A stretch of DNA of 64,000 bases from Clostridia bacterium (GCA_017395105.1 JAFPWD010000001.1:22909-86908); one strand, 5' to 3'. Shown: positions 42,235 to 56,091, counted from the stretch's first letter. Notes: generated by a model not told the origin, from the letters alone. A program made the numbers and translations.

Positions 42235-43926
42235 ATGTATTCAGAAATCAAACGCAGAACGCGAAGGCTCAAGCGACCCATGCTGCTTATGCTGGCTGTT
42301 TGCTTCGCTCTGGTAAGCATCCTGAGCATGGTTATAAACGCGGAAGGCAAGATAATCGAGCGCTTCGAAGAAAGGAGCGAGGATTATCGCAAATGGGCGC
42401 AGGGCGACTTGCGTTGGGCGAACCTTACTCTCGGAACGAGCGGCAAAACGGTCGGCAGCAAGGGCTGCCTTGTGACCTCGGTAACGAAGCTGCTTATCCA
42501 GAGCGGCTTCAAGAACAGCTCGAGCTTCAACGTCGGCACCTACGTGACATGGCTCAACGCCAACGGCGGAATCAGCAGCTACGGCAATCTTATCTGGGTC
42601 GCTTCGGCTCAGATAGTGAACGGCTTCGATTTCTACGGGATGGACTTTGACTGTGGAAGCTCCTCATCATCGTTCGTGCAGAACAAGATACTGAACTACA
42701 TTCGCGCGGGCTATCAGATAGTTCTGGAGGTCAAAAACGGCGGACACTGGATCGCCGTTGACAACGCAAAGAGCCTGTCGATGAATAAGGTCTACATCAT
42801 GGACTCGCTGAACAACGTTTCCGGCAATGCGGACGTTACCCTTACGAGCAGGTATTCCTCCGTCAGCAGGATCTGCCTGTACACCGGCCATGCGGCCACC
42901 GCGCCCGATCCCACTCAGCCCCCCGCTCCGACTCCCGCGCCCGAATACATCGATCAGTGCGATTACGAGCTCGCGAGCGTACAGGCGAGGGTGACCGCGC
43001 AGAGCGCAACGCTCTACAGCCAGCCCTGCGCTTCCGGCAACGGCTCTCAGGCGGCAGGAACCGTTTCAAACGGCAGCATACTCGACTTCTCCGCGCAGAT
43101 CGTGAACCCTTCTGGGGAGAAGTGGTATCAGGTCGCTAACGGAAGCTCTCAGCAGAGCTATATCAATTTGCAGAGCGTTGAGTTCGCCGGCTTTGTGAAC
43201 GACCTGCGGATCGTTCCCTTCGAGCCCCCCACCGGCACTCTGCCCCAGGGGAACGGCTATTCCCTCAGGGATGCGATCATATCGAGCCACAGGCTCACGA
43301 GCGTGACGGGACGATTCACCGATCAAAACGGCAGCGTTATCAAGTCCGTTACTCTGAATCCGAACACAAGAGGGCTTTTCAACATTTCGAGCTCTCAGAT
43401 AAATTCCCAGCTCAAATTCGGCGAGCTCCCCGTTGGCCATTACAACTACGAGATCATCGCCGAGGTAACTGCGGACAGCAATATGACAGGCCAGACTCAG
43501 ACCTTCCGCGCGGTGTTTGTGAGCCCCTTCTCGATCGGAACGAGCGCCCTAAGCACCCACACCGTTTCGTTTGTTGACGGCTTTACCGGCGAAACGATCG
43601 CCACACAGACGGTCGCCAACGGCTTCTATCCCGTGATGATAGACGCGCCCGAGCATGAAGGCAGCGTATTCTCCCACTGGAACGGAGCCGGGGAGAGGAT
43701 CTATTCCGACACTCGGATCACTGCGATCTATGTTTCGGGAAGCTGCCCGATGGGCGATGCGGACGGCAGCGGTTCGGTCACGGTATCGGATGCGCTCGTG
43801 GTGCTGCGCTGCGCGATCGGCGTTATCGATGAGCAGGAGCTGGTGTTCTACGCCGCCGATATGAACGGTGACGGCAGGCTCAGCGTTTCCGATGCGGTCA
43901 CCGTGCTGCGTCTTGCGATGATGTGA
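42235..43926 (+). CDS. Secreted C39-like cysteine peptidase with SH3-like domain and dockerin (dockerin protein D)
   Basis: 563 residues from the ATG at 42235 (AGGAG upstream). A basic, hydrophobic signal/anchor (about 1-36) is followed by a C39-like peptidase domain (about 45-215) with Cys78 (SKGCLVTS), His171 (GGHWIAVDN) and Asp190 (IMDSLN). Next come an SH3-like domain (about 241-317), an undefined beta domain, an InlB-like repeat (about 442-502, HEGSVFSHWNGAG) and a dockerin (about 505-563) with loops DADGSGSVTVSD and DMNGDGRLSVSD. It is the only likely enzyme among the dockerin proteins here. It should be held by the scaffoldin cohesins; the substrate is unknown. Confidence 0.85.
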   Translation: MYSEIKRRTRRLKRPMLLMLAVCFALVSILSMVINAEGKIIERFEERSEDYRKWAQGDLRWANLTLGTSGKTVGSKGCLVTSVTKLLIQSGFKNSSSFNVGTYVTWLNANGGISSYGNLIWVASAQIVNGFDFYGMDFDCGSSSSSFVQNKILNYIRAGYQIVLEVKNGGHWIAVDNAKSLSMNKVYIMDSLNNVSGNADVTLTSRYSSVSRICLYTGHAATAPDPTQPPAPTPAPEYIDQCDYELASVQARVTAQSATLYSQPCASGNGSQAAGTVSNGSILDFSAQIVNPSGEKWYQVANGSSQQSYINLQSVEFAGFVNDLRIVPFEPPTGTLPQGNGYSLRDAIISSHRLTSVTGRFTDQNGSVIKSVTLNPNTRGLFNISSSQINSQLKFGELPVGHYNYEIIAEVTADSNMTGQTQTFRAVFVSPFSIGTSALSTHTVSFVDGFTGETIATQTVANGFYPVMIDAPEHEGSVFSHWNGAGERIYSDTRITAIYVSGSCPMGDADGSGSVTVSDALVVLRCAIGVIDEQELVFYAADMNGDGRLSVSDAVTVLRLAMM

Positions 43927-43967
43927 TCGAGCTGAACGGCATGCTTTAAAACCAAATACGCTCTTTG

Positions 43968-43999
43968 GAGTCCGGCACGGCAGTGTCGGGCTCTTTTTT
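43968..43999 (+). terminator. Terminator after the dockerin peptidase
   Basis: GAGTCCGGCAC (43968-43978) pairs with GTGTCGGGCTC (43983-43993), using two G-U pairs, and is followed by six T's. Confidence 0.8.
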
Positions 44000-44106
44000 G
44001 CCAGAAGCGCGACGGCTGCGGTTGGGAGCGGCGCTTCGATAGGGGAAGGCGGATATTCTTTTTTTGCGAGGACAAAATATATTCGCAAAATCGCCCCTAT
44101 TTGCTC

Positions 44107-44135
44107 TTGACAGGCTTGCGGACAACTGTTAAGAT
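44107..44135 (+). promoter_or_regulatory. Promoter of rpoBC
   Basis: TTGACA (44107-44112), a 17-nt spacer and TAAGAT (44130-44135). A second TATAAT lies near 44156 without a clear -35. Confidence 0.65.
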
Positions 44136-44141
44136 ATAGTA

Positions 44142-44320
44142 GCGTGTTATTATGGGTATAATGCGTATTTTTCCGCTTTTTACGCAAATAGCACCGCTTG
44201 GGGAAGCAGTTTTTCAAGCTTTCACAAGGAAAAATGCGTTCGGGACCTTGCATCCCGAAATGCGAATAGGCAAAATACGATCAAATTTTCCGCGGCTGTC
44301 CGCGGAGTTAGGGGTGAAAA
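44142..44320 (+). promoter_or_regulatory. Long structured rpoB leader
   Basis: About 180 nt with several hairpins: GCGTA/TACGC (near 44164-44186), GCTT-GGGG-AAGC followed by AGTTTTT (attenuator-like, near 44199), TTCGGGA/TCCCGAA (about 44239-44260) and CCGCGG/CCGCGG just before the start. rplJ/rplL, which usually precede rpoB, are absent here. Confidence 0.5.
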
Positions 44321-48202
<3,882 letters not shown>

Positions 48203-48222
48203 TGCCGGAAGGGAGAAAATTT

Positions 48223-51200
48223 ATGTTTGATCTTGCTAATTTCGATGCCATCCAGATAGGTCTTGCATCACCCGAAAAGATCCGCGATTGGTCCCACGGC
48301 GAAGTCAAAAAGCCCGAGACCATCAACTACAGAACGCTTAAGCCCGAGCGCGACGGCCTCTTCTGCGAGCGTATCTTCGGACCCACCAAGGACTGGGAGT
48401 GTCACTGCGGAAGGTATAAGCGCGTTCGCCATAAGGGCGTTGTGTGCGAAAAATGCGGCGTTGAGGTCACCAGGGCCAAGGTGCGCCGCGAGCGCATGGG
48501 TCATATCGAGCTCGCAGCTCCCGTTTCCCATATTTGGCACTTCAAGGGCATCCCCTGCCGAATGAAGATGCTGCTCGACATGAGCCCCCGCAATCTCGAG
48601 AAGGTGCTTTACTTCGTTTCGTTCGTTGTTACCGATCCCGGCAACACCCCGCTTGAATACAAGCAGCTTCTTACCGACGTTGAATACAGAAACGCTCAGC
48701 GCGAATACGGCTCAAAGAGCTTTAAGGCCGGCATGGGCGCAGAGGCGATCAAGGAGCTTCTTTCGCAGATCGACCTTGCAAAAACCGCGAAGGAGCTGCG
48801 CGAGGAGATAGATGCCTCGAGCGGTCAGAAGCGTTCCAACGCGATCAAGCGCCTTGAGGTAATCGAATCCTTCATCAAGAGCGGCAACAAGCCCGAATGG
48901 ATCATCCTCGACGTGCTTCCGGTCATTCCGCCGGATATCCGCCCGATGGTTCAGCTCGATGGCGGCAGGTTCGCAACCAGCGACCTCAACGACCTCTATC
49001 GCCGCGTTATCAACCGCAACAACCGCCTCAAGAGGCTGCTTGAGCTCAACGCGCCCGATATCATCGTTCGCAACGAGAAGCGCATGCTTCAGGAAGCCGT
49101 TGACGCTCTTATCGACAACGGCAGGCGCGGCAGAGCGGTCACCGGCCCCGGCAACCGCCCGCTCAAATCCCTTTCCGACATGCTCCGCGGTAAGCAGGGC
49201 CGCTTCCGTCAGAACCTTCTCGGCAAGCGCGTTGACTACTCCGGCCGTTCGGTTATCGTAGTAGGTCCCGAGCTGAAGATGTATCAGTGCGGTCTGCCCA
49301 AGGAGATGGCGCTCGAGCTGTTCAAGCCCTTCGTGATGAAGGAGCTGAACCGCCGCGAGATCGCCCAGAATATCAAATCCGCAAAGCGCATGGTAGAGCG
49401 CGTTGACGCGAGGGTTTGGGACGTTCTTGAGGACGTTATCCGCGATCATCCGGTGCTCCTCAACCGCGCTCCCACGCTCCACCGCCTCGGCATCCAGGCG
49501 TTTGAGCCCGTGCTTGTTGAGGGCAGGGCGATCAAGCTTCATCCGCTCGTCTGCACCGCATACAATGCGGACTTCGACGGCGACCAGATGGCTGTGCACG
49601 TTCCGCTTTCGGTGGAGGCGCAGGCCGAAGCTCGTTTCCTGATGCTTGCTGCAAACAATATCCTCAAGCCGCAGGACGGCAGGCCGGTCATCAGCCCCTC
49701 GCAGGATATGGTTATGGGCTGCTACTACCTCACCATGCGCAGCGATGAGCTGTACGATGCCGAGGTTCGCACCACCATCCGCGCGATCATCAAGAACAAC
49801 GACTTCGTGGATTCCTTCGTTTCCGACGAGCTGATCCACCGCATCTATGCACTCAGGGACGAGGTTGCGATCGAAAGCTTCGTTTCAAGAGCGAAGGCGG
49901 AGGTCAGCAGCTTCGATGAGGATGCCCTCAGGCGTTATCTCGACGATTCCCGACTCGTTCGCATCTTCAACGGCGAGGGCAAGGCGTTCTCGAGCGAGGA
50001 TGAGGCGATGATGGCGTATCAGACCGGTCAGCTTTCGCTCCATGCGCTCTGCAAGATCCGTCTTGAGCGCAGGTTCGAGGATAAGATCGGCCGCAAGATA
50101 GTCGAAACTTCCATCGGCAGGCTCATCTTCAACCACGGCATCCCGCAGGATCTCGGCTACGTCAAGCGCGAATCGCTCGACGATATGTTCAAGCTCGAGG
50201 TCGATAAGCTCGTTGTTAAAAACGACCTTGCGAATATCATAGATCATTGCTACAGAAAGCACGGCCCCACCACCACCAGCGAGGTGGCGGACAGCATCAA
50301 GGCCATGGGTTACAAGTATTCCACCCGCGGCGGCGTAACGGTCGGCTTCCAGGATATCACCGTTCCCGAGGAGAAGCGCAATTACCTCGCCGCGGCGGAC
50401 GAGAAATGCGGCGAGATCGACAATCTCTACCGCATGGGTCTGCTCTCCCGCGAGGGCAGAAGAAAGAGCGTTATCGGCGTTTGGAAGGAGACCGAGGCTG
50501 CGGTCACGAGCGCGCTCATGAAGCGCCTCAGCCCGATCAACCCGATCTTCATGATGGCGACCTCCGGTGCGCGCGGTTCCACCAACCAGATCCGTCAGCT
50601 CGCCGGTATGCGCGGCCTTATGGCCGACCCCAGCGGTCAGATCATCGAGGTTCCGATCCGCGCAAACTTCCGCGAGGGTCTCTCGGTTCTCGAGTTCTTC
50701 ATCAGCTCCCACGGCGCGCGCAAGGGTCTTGCCGATACCGCGCTTCGTACTGCGGACTCCGGCTACCTCACCAGAAGGCTTGTTGATGTTTCGCACAACG
50801 TCATCATCCGCGAAGAGGACTGCTTCGCCGAGCGCGGCATGGCCATCGACGGCATGATGATCGAGCCCATTGTGGACGGCGACCGCGTGCTCGAGCCTCT
50901 TGCGGATCGTATCCTTGGCAGATACACCGTGGAGGAGGTTTACGATCCGGCAACCGGCGATCTTATCATCGGAGCAAATCAGATGATAACCTATGAGATC
51001 TGCGACCGCATCGTTGCTTCCGGCATAACGGGCGTTCGCTGCAGAACGGTCTTCACCTGCCGCAGCGAGCACGGCGTTTGCGCGAAGTGCTACGGCAGAA
51101 ACTGCGCCACGGGTCAGGAAGTCACCATCGGCGAGGCGGTCGGCATCATCGCGGCTCAGGCTATCGGCGAGCCCGGTACCCAGCTCACCATGCGTACCTT

Positions 51201-51972
51201 CCATACCGGCGGCGTTGCATCCGCAGAGGACATCACCCAGGGTCTTCCCCGAGTTGAGGAAATCTTCGAGGCCAGAAAGCCCAAGGGTCTTGCGGTCATC
51301 ACCGAGATCGCGGGCGAGGTCATGATAGAAACCGACGGCAAAAAGACCGAGGCCACCGTTTCCAACTCCGAGGGCGATTCCGAGAAGTATCTGCTTCCGT
51401 TCGGCTCCAAGATCAGGGTCAGGAGCGGCGATCACGTCGAGCCCGGCGACACGCTCACCGAGGGCTCCGTCAACCCGCACGACATTCTCAAGATCAAGGG
51501 CATCAAGGGCGTTCAGGAGTACATGCTCCGCGAAGTCCAGGCCGTTTACCGCAGCCAGGGCGTTGCGATCTCCGATAAGCATATCGAGGTCATCATCCGC
51601 CAGATGCTCCGCAAGATCCGCGTTGAGTCCTCCGGCGACTCGGATATGCTCCCCGGCGAGCTTGTGGATATCTTCAAGTTCGATCAGGCAAACGAGGAGA
51701 TCATCATGCGCGGCGGCGAACCCGCAAGCGCGAAGCGCATCCTGCTCGGCATAACCAAGGCATCCCTTGCCACCGATTCCTTCCTCTCCGCCGCGAGCTT
51801 CCAGGAAACCACCAGGGTGCTCACCGAGGCTGCCATCAAGGGCAAGATCGATCCCTTGGTCGGTCTCAAGGAGAACGTCATCATCGGTAAGCTCATTCCC
51901 GCCGGTATCGGCATGAAGCGCTATCGCAATATCGAGGTCGAGGCCGTGAAAGAGGCCGCCGCTGAGGAATGA
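48223..51972 (+). CDS. rpoC: DNA-directed RNA polymerase beta' subunit
   Basis: 1249 residues from the ATG at 48223 (GGGAG 7 nt upstream); a slightly longer frame begins at 48202 directly on the rpoB stop. The N-terminal zinc site CHCGRY...CEKCG and the active-site [12 protein letters not shown] with its three Mg2+-binding aspartates are present, as are the bridge-helix and trigger-loop region ([20 protein letters not shown]) and a second zinc cluster ([13 protein letters not shown]). Length and motifs are normal. Confidence 0.98.
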   Translation: MFDLANFDAIQIGLASPEKIRDWSHGEVKKPETINYRTLKPERDGLFCERIFGPTKDWECHCGRYKRVRHKGVVCEKCGVEVTRAKVRRERMGHIELAAPVSHIWHFKGIPCRMKMLLDMSPRNLEKVLYFVSFVVTDPGNTPLEYKQLLTDVEYRNAQREYGSKSFKAGMGAEAIKELLSQIDLAKTAKELREEIDASSGQKRSNAIKRLEVIESFIKSGNKPEWIILDVLPVIPPDIRPMVQLDGGRFATSDLNDLYRRVINRNNRLKRLLELNAPDIIVRNEKRMLQEAVDALIDNGRRGRAVTGPGNRPLKSLSDMLRGKQGRFRQNLLGKRVDYSGRSVIVVGPELKMYQCGLPKEMALELFKPFVMKELNRREIAQNIKSAKRMVERVDARVWDVLEDVIRDHPVLLNRAPTLHRLGIQAFEPVLVEGRAIKLHPLVCTAYNADFDGDQMAVHVPLSVEAQAEARFLMLAANNILKPQDGRPVISPSQDMVMGCYYLTMRSDELYDAEVRTTIRAIIKNNDFVDSFVSDELIHRIYALRDEVAIESFVSRAKAEVSSFDEDALRRYLDDSRLVRIFNGEGKAFSSEDEAMMAYQTGQLSLHALCKIRLERRFEDKIGRKIVETSIGRLIFNHGIPQDLGYVKRESLDDMFKLEVDKLVVKNDLANIIDHCYRKHGPTTTSEVADSIKAMGYKYSTRGGVTVGFQDITVPEEKRNYLAAADEKCGEIDNLYRMGLLSREGRRKSVIGVWKETEAAVTSALMKRLSPINPIFMMATSGARGSTNQIRQLAGMRGLMADPSGQIIEVPIRANFREGLSVLEFFISSHGARKGLADTALRTADSGYLTRRLVDVSHNVIIREEDCFAERGMAIDGMMIEPIVDGDRVLEPLADRILGRYTVEEVYDPATGDLIIGANQMITYEICDRIVASGITGVRCRTVFTCRSEHGVCAKCYGRNCATGQEVTIGEAVGIIAAQAIGEPGTQLTMRTFHTGGVASAEDITQGLPRVEEIFEARKPKGLAVITEIAGEVMIETDGKKTEATVSNSEGDSEKYLLPFGSKIRVRSGDHVEPGDTLTEGSVNPHDILKIKGIKGVQEYMLREVQAVYRSQGVAISDKHIEVIIRQMLRKIRVESSGDSDMLPGELVDIFKFDQANEEIIMRGGEPASAKRILLGITKASLATDSFLSAASFQETTRVLTEAAIKGKIDPLVGLKENVIIGKLIPAGIGMKRYRNIEVEAVKEAAAEE

Positions 51973-52001
51973 CAATTGCATAAATTGCTGAATAAAGTCA
52001 T

Positions 52002-52030
52002 GCTCGCTCCGAAGCTGTTTCGGAGCGGGC
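52002..52030 (+). terminator. Terminator of rpoBC
   Basis: GCTCGCTCCGAA (52002-52013) pairs with TTTCGGAGCGGGC (52018-52030) around a GCTG loop. No long U-run follows. Confidence 0.65.
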
Positions 52031-52099
52031 AATTTCAACAACAAAATGTGAACAATATACTGCTGCAATGATAGGTGATGATGGAATTCGAGCATGAGT

Positions 52100-52306
52100 G
52101 ATGGTATAATGGAACCGCAAAAACTCATAGGAAGGAGAGAAAACTACATAAATAAAAAAGAAAAAACAAACCAAACCGAGCTGAAGACAATAAAATTATT
52201 CTCTTTGATAATATAAAAAATAATTCTTAAAAAAAACGATTTCAAAATTGCTTAATAGAAGGTAAAAACAGATAAAATAACTATTCTTTTACTAAGGATT
52301 ATGTAT
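52100..52306. other. A/T-rich intergenic segment after rpoC
   Basis: About 200 bases, much richer in A/T than the surrounding genes, with A-runs and no open frame preceded by a ribosome site. It marks the left edge of the segment that separates rpoBC from the str genes, which suggests insertion of foreign DNA. Confidence 0.5.
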
Positions 52307-52335
52307 TTGACAAGTGCGATTGCCACTGATATAAT
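52307..52335 (+). promoter_or_regulatory. Consensus promoter of the secreted-protein/ABC cluster
   Basis: TTGACA (52307-52312), a 17-nt spacer and TATAAT (52330-52335), a perfect match. Confidence 0.85.
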
Positions 52336-52395
52336 GATTAGCGGTAATGTTCGGCAATTGGTTTATCAATACTCAAAGAATAACGCAGGAAAAAC

Positions 52396-52811
52396 ATGAA
52401 GAATAAATTGTTTATCGTTGTGGTACTCGCAGCTTTGCTGCTACTGTCGTCACTCAGTGTGAGCATGGCGGGATGTTCACTGCCTATACCAATACTTGGA
52501 ACGGCTACGTTGAGCTCAAAGAGGGAAAGCGCATGGATTGCCCTTCTTCCAGAGCGGCAATTGGAGTAAGCGCTGACAGCATCACTTTTTTCTGCAAAAT
52601 TGAGGCGAAGGTCAACAACAGATGGGTGAATGTAACCAGAGATGGTGATGTCACTTGCTTCTCCGCCGATCCGGGTTCATTTGAGAGAGTTACACTGATC
52701 CATTATAGAGATCCGCAGACGATATTTAACAATATACCTCTTCGGGCATGCGGAAGGAGTGGACAGTATCTTCAGCAGGAACTCATGAAGGGGAGTATCA
52801 ACTTTAACTGA
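52396..52811 (+). pseudogene. Small secreted protein gene split by a frameshift
   Basis: The ATG at 52396 has GCAGGA upstream and encodes a clear signal peptide (KNKLFIVVVLAALLLLSSLS...MAG). Its frame then runs to a TAA at about 52567. From about 52470 a different frame continues for 112 residues to 52811 (FTAYTNTWNGYVELKEGKR, later WVNVTRDGDVTCF, C-terminal LQQELMKGSINFN) with four cysteines. One missing base near 52468-52474 would join signal and body. The body alone, starting at 52473, has no ribosome site. It is read as a frameshifted gene or a sequencing error. The family is not recognised. ABC transporter genes follow. Confidence 0.6.
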
Positions 52812-52865
52812 ATAAGCTGAATCTGCCGTACATTGCCTATTTGAGAAATATTTTATGGTGATTCT

Positions 52866-53759
52866 ATGAAATTTATGAGATGCTTGAAATATGAATTCAA
52901 AAGCATGGTGTTGCAGCCCGAATTCCTTGCCGCATTGATTGGCGCCTGCCTGCTTTCTTTGCTTTCACTGACAGATATCCCTGAATTTCATTCCCTTCCA
53001 GAATACAGCATTGCAGCACCTTCGCCGGAGCAAGGCTCGTTTCTCTTTCGAAACGTATACGGAAGGCTGATGTATCAGTATATTTGCCCCATCCTTGCTT
53101 CGATACCCGTTGCCTGCTCCTATTTTAGGGAGAAGGAATGCGGCATGGATGCGCTTTTAATACCCGCCTGCGGCAGAACGCGCTATATCTGCGCCAAGGT
53201 GCTGATGACCTTTCTGTCGGGGCTTTTTATCGCGATACTGCCCTTTCTTTTGAATATGCTCTACGCGGAATTCGCATATCCGAGAAACGAGCTTGTGAGG
53301 CTGGATTATCTCAGCTTTTATACGGATAGATGGCAGCAGCTTTTGGATGGCAGCTTTTTCGGTCGGCTTATGCTGACAGCTCCTGTGCTCGACCATTTTC
53401 TTCATGTTCTTTTGGTTGGGCTTTGGAGCGCGGGAGCGGCGCTTTTGACCTTGGGCATATCGTTTTTCTTCAGAAAGCATTATATCATTAATTTGCTGCT
53501 CGGCGCACTGATCCTGCTCTTTGCCGTTCTGCTGCTCAACGCGGCGGAGATTTATCAATTCAATCCGCAGGAATATTTCCCCCTTGTAACAAGAATAGCA
53601 TTGCTGCACGGTGAACCGGATCAGCGAGCCATTATCTATGCCGGTTATCATATATTCGATTTCTCGCCGGGCGCACTTGCCGCTGCATATTCGGCGCTTT
53701 ACGGAGCCTGCGCCGCGCTTATAGCCACGCATCTTATCAAGCATAGGGACATCATTTAA
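52866..53759 (+). CDS. ABC-2-type membrane protein (permease 1)
   Basis: 297 residues with about six membrane segments and a large extracellular loop between the first two, as in ABC-2 permeases (SYFREKECGMDALLIPACGR is the typical cytoplasmic segment after helix 2). It is followed 3 nt later by a second permease and then an ATPase, so the three should form one transporter. The substrate is unknown; the small secreted protein upstream is a candidate. Confidence 0.65.
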   Translation: MKFMRCLKYEFKSMVLQPEFLAALIGACLLSLLSLTDIPEFHSLPEYSIAAPSPEQGSFLFRNVYGRLMYQYICPILASIPVACSYFREKECGMDALLIPACGRTRYICAKVLMTFLSGLFIAILPFLLNMLYAEFAYPRNELVRLDYLSFYTDRWQQLLDGSFFGRLMLTAPVLDHFLHVLLVGLWSAGAALLTLGISFFFRKHYIINLLLGALILLFAVLLLNAAEIYQFNPQEYFPLVTRIALLHGEPDQRAIIYAGYHIFDFSPGALAAAYSALYGACAALIATHLIKHRDII

Positions 53760-53762
53760 GCG

Positions 53763-54560
53763 GTGAACAGGATGGAATCAAACAGCTTTATCAATACAAG
53801 GCGCGGGGGAAAGGCGGCAAAAGCGAAGATTCTTTTCGCGGATATTATGATCGCCCTTTTGCCTGCTGCGGGCTTCGGAATACTGATCGCGCTTATTTTA
53901 GGCGCACCATCCGGTCGCACGAGCATTTCGCTCATGCTTGTGGGTCTCTTCGGAGCGCAATTCGAATCGCTGGATCAGATCAATCTCATGATGTCACTCT
54001 TCTATTTTACGCCGCCGCTTCTGCAGCTTGTTTTTCTCGGAGACCGCATCCCGCGTGAATTGAGCGGAGGGGTGTATTTGCTTGTGCGCTCCAAAGGAAG
54101 AGCCGGATGGCTCATAAAAAAGTTGCTTTGGGTGATTGCGCTTTCGCTGCTTATGAGCCTGTTTATGTTGCTGCCGCTCTATGTTTATGCACGCATAAAT
54201 GGCGCGCCGACTGATGAACTGCTGCTGAGTGCCGTTTTGGAGCTTATGGCGACATGGGGGCTTTGCCAATGCATGGTTGTGGTATTCTGCAATATCATTG
54301 GCACGCTCGTAAAGCCTCTGTATCTTTTGCTGATTTCGCTGGTTCTATATGCGGTCGGGTTGGTTTCATTCCTTGAAGTAGGGGAATCGGCGAAGCTTTT
54401 TCCGACCGTGCAGGGCATTCTCTATGCCCATAACAGCATATTCGGCAGAACGCAGGAGGGTTACTTAACGCCGCTGTTTTCGGCAATCTATCAATCTGCG
54501 CTTATCGCCGCAATTGGGATATTCGGGGTGCTGCGGATTCGCAAAACGGACATACTTTAA
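53763..54560 (+). CDS. ABC-2-type membrane protein (permease 2)
   Basis: 265 residues with six hydrophobic segments. GTG at 53763 or ATG at 53772 can serve as start; no strong ribosome site is seen and translation is probably coupled to the gene 3 nt upstream. It has the same overall design as permease 1 but a shorter first loop, which suggests a heterodimeric membrane unit. Confidence 0.65.
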   Translation: MNRMESNSFINTRRGGKAAKAKILFADIMIALLPAAGFGILIALILGAPSGRTSISLMLVGLFGAQFESLDQINLMMSLFYFTPPLLQLVFLGDRIPRELSGGVYLLVRSKGRAGWLIKKLLWVIALSLLMSLFMLLPLYVYARINGAPTDELLLSAVLELMATWGLCQCMVVVFCNIIGTLVKPLYLLLISLVLYAVGLVSFLEVGESAKLFPTVQGILYAHNSIFGRTQEGYLTPLFSAIYQSALIAAIGIFGVLRIRKTDIL

Positions 54561-54593
54561 CTGGCTTTCGCATTGAAAGTGGAAGGAACTGCC

Positions 54594-55250
54594 ATGAGTA
54601 AAATAATAGTAAAAGAATTGAGCAAGACAATAAGGCACAACAAGGTGCTCGACAACATATCGTTGGAGCTCGACGCTGGGGGCGTTTACGGTTTTTGCGG
54701 CAGAAATGCATCGGGTAAGACTATGCTGCTGCGCGCGATTGCCGGACTCCTTGTCCCGACATCGGGCAGCGTGGAGGTTTTCGGAAAGCTCCTCAAGGGT
54801 GGCATATTCCCCGATTCTATGGGGATAATGCTTGCGGATGTGGAGCTGGTGCGCTATCTCACAGGCTATGAGAACATGGAGCTGCTTGCCGCCACGCGTG
54901 GAAAGGCAGGCAAAAAAGAGATTGAGCGAGCCATGGAACGGGTTGATCTCGATCCGAGCGACAGGCGCAAATACAAGGCATATTCCACGGGCATGAAGCG
55001 CAGGCTGGTTATCGCGCAAGCGATAATGGAGAGTCCGCAGCTTCTGATTCTCGATGAGCCCACGAACGGGCTTGACGATGGCTCGGTCAAGCTTTTCCAT
55101 GATATCATACTTGAGGAAAAGGCGAGGGGCGCCACCTGCCTTATTTCCACTCATCTTATAGATGATATCTTCCCTCTTTGCGACCGCATTTTCAAAATAA
55201 GTCAAGGCTGCTGCACCGAGATGGCGGCTATCAAGGAGGGTGGATTATGA
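54594..55250 (+). CDS. ABC transporter ATP-binding protein
   Basis: 218 residues from the ATG at 54594 (GGAAGGA upstream). Walker A GRNASGKT, signature YSTGMKRRL (a non-canonical LSGGQ), Walker B LLILDEP and the H-loop STH are in order. It is short, as expected for ABC-2 exporters. The stop overlaps the next gene by ATGA. Confidence 0.88.
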   Translation: MSKIIVKELSKTIRHNKVLDNISLELDAGGVYGFCGRNASGKTMLLRAIAGLLVPTSGSVEVFGKLLKGGIFPDSMGIMLADVELVRYLTGYENMELLAATRGKAGKKEIERAMERVDLDPSDRRKYKAYSTGMKRRLVIAQAIMESPQLLILDEPTNGLDDGSVKLFHDIILEEKARGATCLISTHLIDDIFPLCDRIFKISQGCCTEMAAIKEGGL

Positions 55251-56011
55251 AGCCTGCAAAACGAAACCTTATCATCTGCCTTGCGCTATGCGCCGCGACA
55301 GTCGGCATTGGCTTTGTGCAGGCGGGTTATTTCCGCGCACAATACAACCTGAAGTTCGAACCATCTGAGGAACGCTACCTTGAGATGGAGGTTATTACGA
55401 TGGCCGATTATTATGCGTACGGCGATGAGTATGGTAAAGATGATTATTATGATTATACATTTGCCGAGTCTGCGGAGGAGCTTGCAAGCCGCAGCGACTG
55501 CGTGCTGCGCATTCGCGTGCGTCCGGAACTTGAAATCATGGGTGAACATATACTCGCCTCGGCGGATATCGTGAAGACTCTCGCAGGCAGCGTGAGCGAA
55601 AGCGGTTCGATATTCATCTATGAGCCGATAAGGATGCTTGAGTCACCGGCAGTTCTTGTCGATTTTCCGAATTTGAAGGGTCCACTGGGGCTTAACGGCG
55701 CGGCAAACAGGCTCAGACCGGGTAGCGAATATATCGTTGCGCTCGAGCAGATAGACATTCTAAAGGGGGCGTTCAAACGGGAGCACGAGGGCAGGACATA
55801 CATGTACACCGATATGCTCTGCTCCGCTTTCCCATGCGGAAAAGAGCCTGTGTACTATAAATACGCAAACGAAAAGCAGGATGATGATAAATATTTGCTA
55901 TATAAAGATCTGTATGAGGCGGATTATGTGGGATCCGGCGCTGTTCTGACAAGCTGCAGATGGCTCTATGAGCAGATGACGGAGCATTTTGGATCGGAGA
56001 ATTTTGACTGA
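55247..56011 (+). CDS. Membrane-anchored extracytoplasmic protein of the ABC cluster
   Basis: 254 residues from the ATG at 55247, overlapping the ATPase stop by four bases. One N-terminal helix (LIICLALCAATVGIGFVQAG) is followed by an acidic, Tyr-rich stretch and a mixed alpha/beta body (VLRIRVRPELEIMGEHILAS, YIVALEQIDILKGAF). It may be an OB-like exported domain. No lipobox is seen. The function is probably tied to the transporter. Confidence 0.55.
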   Translation: MKPAKRNLIICLALCAATVGIGFVQAGYFRAQYNLKFEPSEERYLEMEVITMADYYAYGDEYGKDDYYDYTFAESAEELASRSDCVLRIRVRPELEIMGEHILASADIVKTLAGSVSESGSIFIYEPIRMLESPAVLVDFPNLKGPLGLNGAANRLRPGSEYIVALEQIDILKGAFKREHEGRTYMYTDMLCSAFPCGKEPVYYKYANEKQDDDKYLLYKDLYEADYVGSGAVLTSCRWLYEQMTEHFGSENFD

Positions 56012-56020
56012 CGATCAATA

Positions 56021-56053
56021 GCCGCGGAGCAGCTTTGCTTCCGCGGCATTTTT
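56021..56053 (+). terminator. Terminator of the ABC cluster
   Basis: GCCGCGGA (56021-56028) pairs with TCCGCGGC (56040-56047), followed by ATTTTT. Confidence 0.8.
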
Positions 56054-56062
56054 GCATTCTGC

Positions 56063-56091
56063 TTGACGACAAGGGAAAAACAATGTAAAAT
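56063..56091 (+). promoter_or_regulatory. Promoter of the 56140 gene
   Basis: TTGACG (56063-56068), a 17-nt spacer and TAAAAT (56086-56091). The start near 56098 excludes an in-frame GTG at 56098 as an ordinary start. Confidence 0.65.

Noticed and set aside
25540-43926. A cellulosome
   Set aside because: Cohesins and dockerins are present, but no glycoside hydrolase, esterase, polysaccharide lyase or cellulose-binding module was found in any of the proteins.
42235-43926. Bacteriocin-processing C39 ABC transporter
   Set aside because: The C39-like domain is not fused to membrane or ATPase domains and is exported, with a dockerin at the end.
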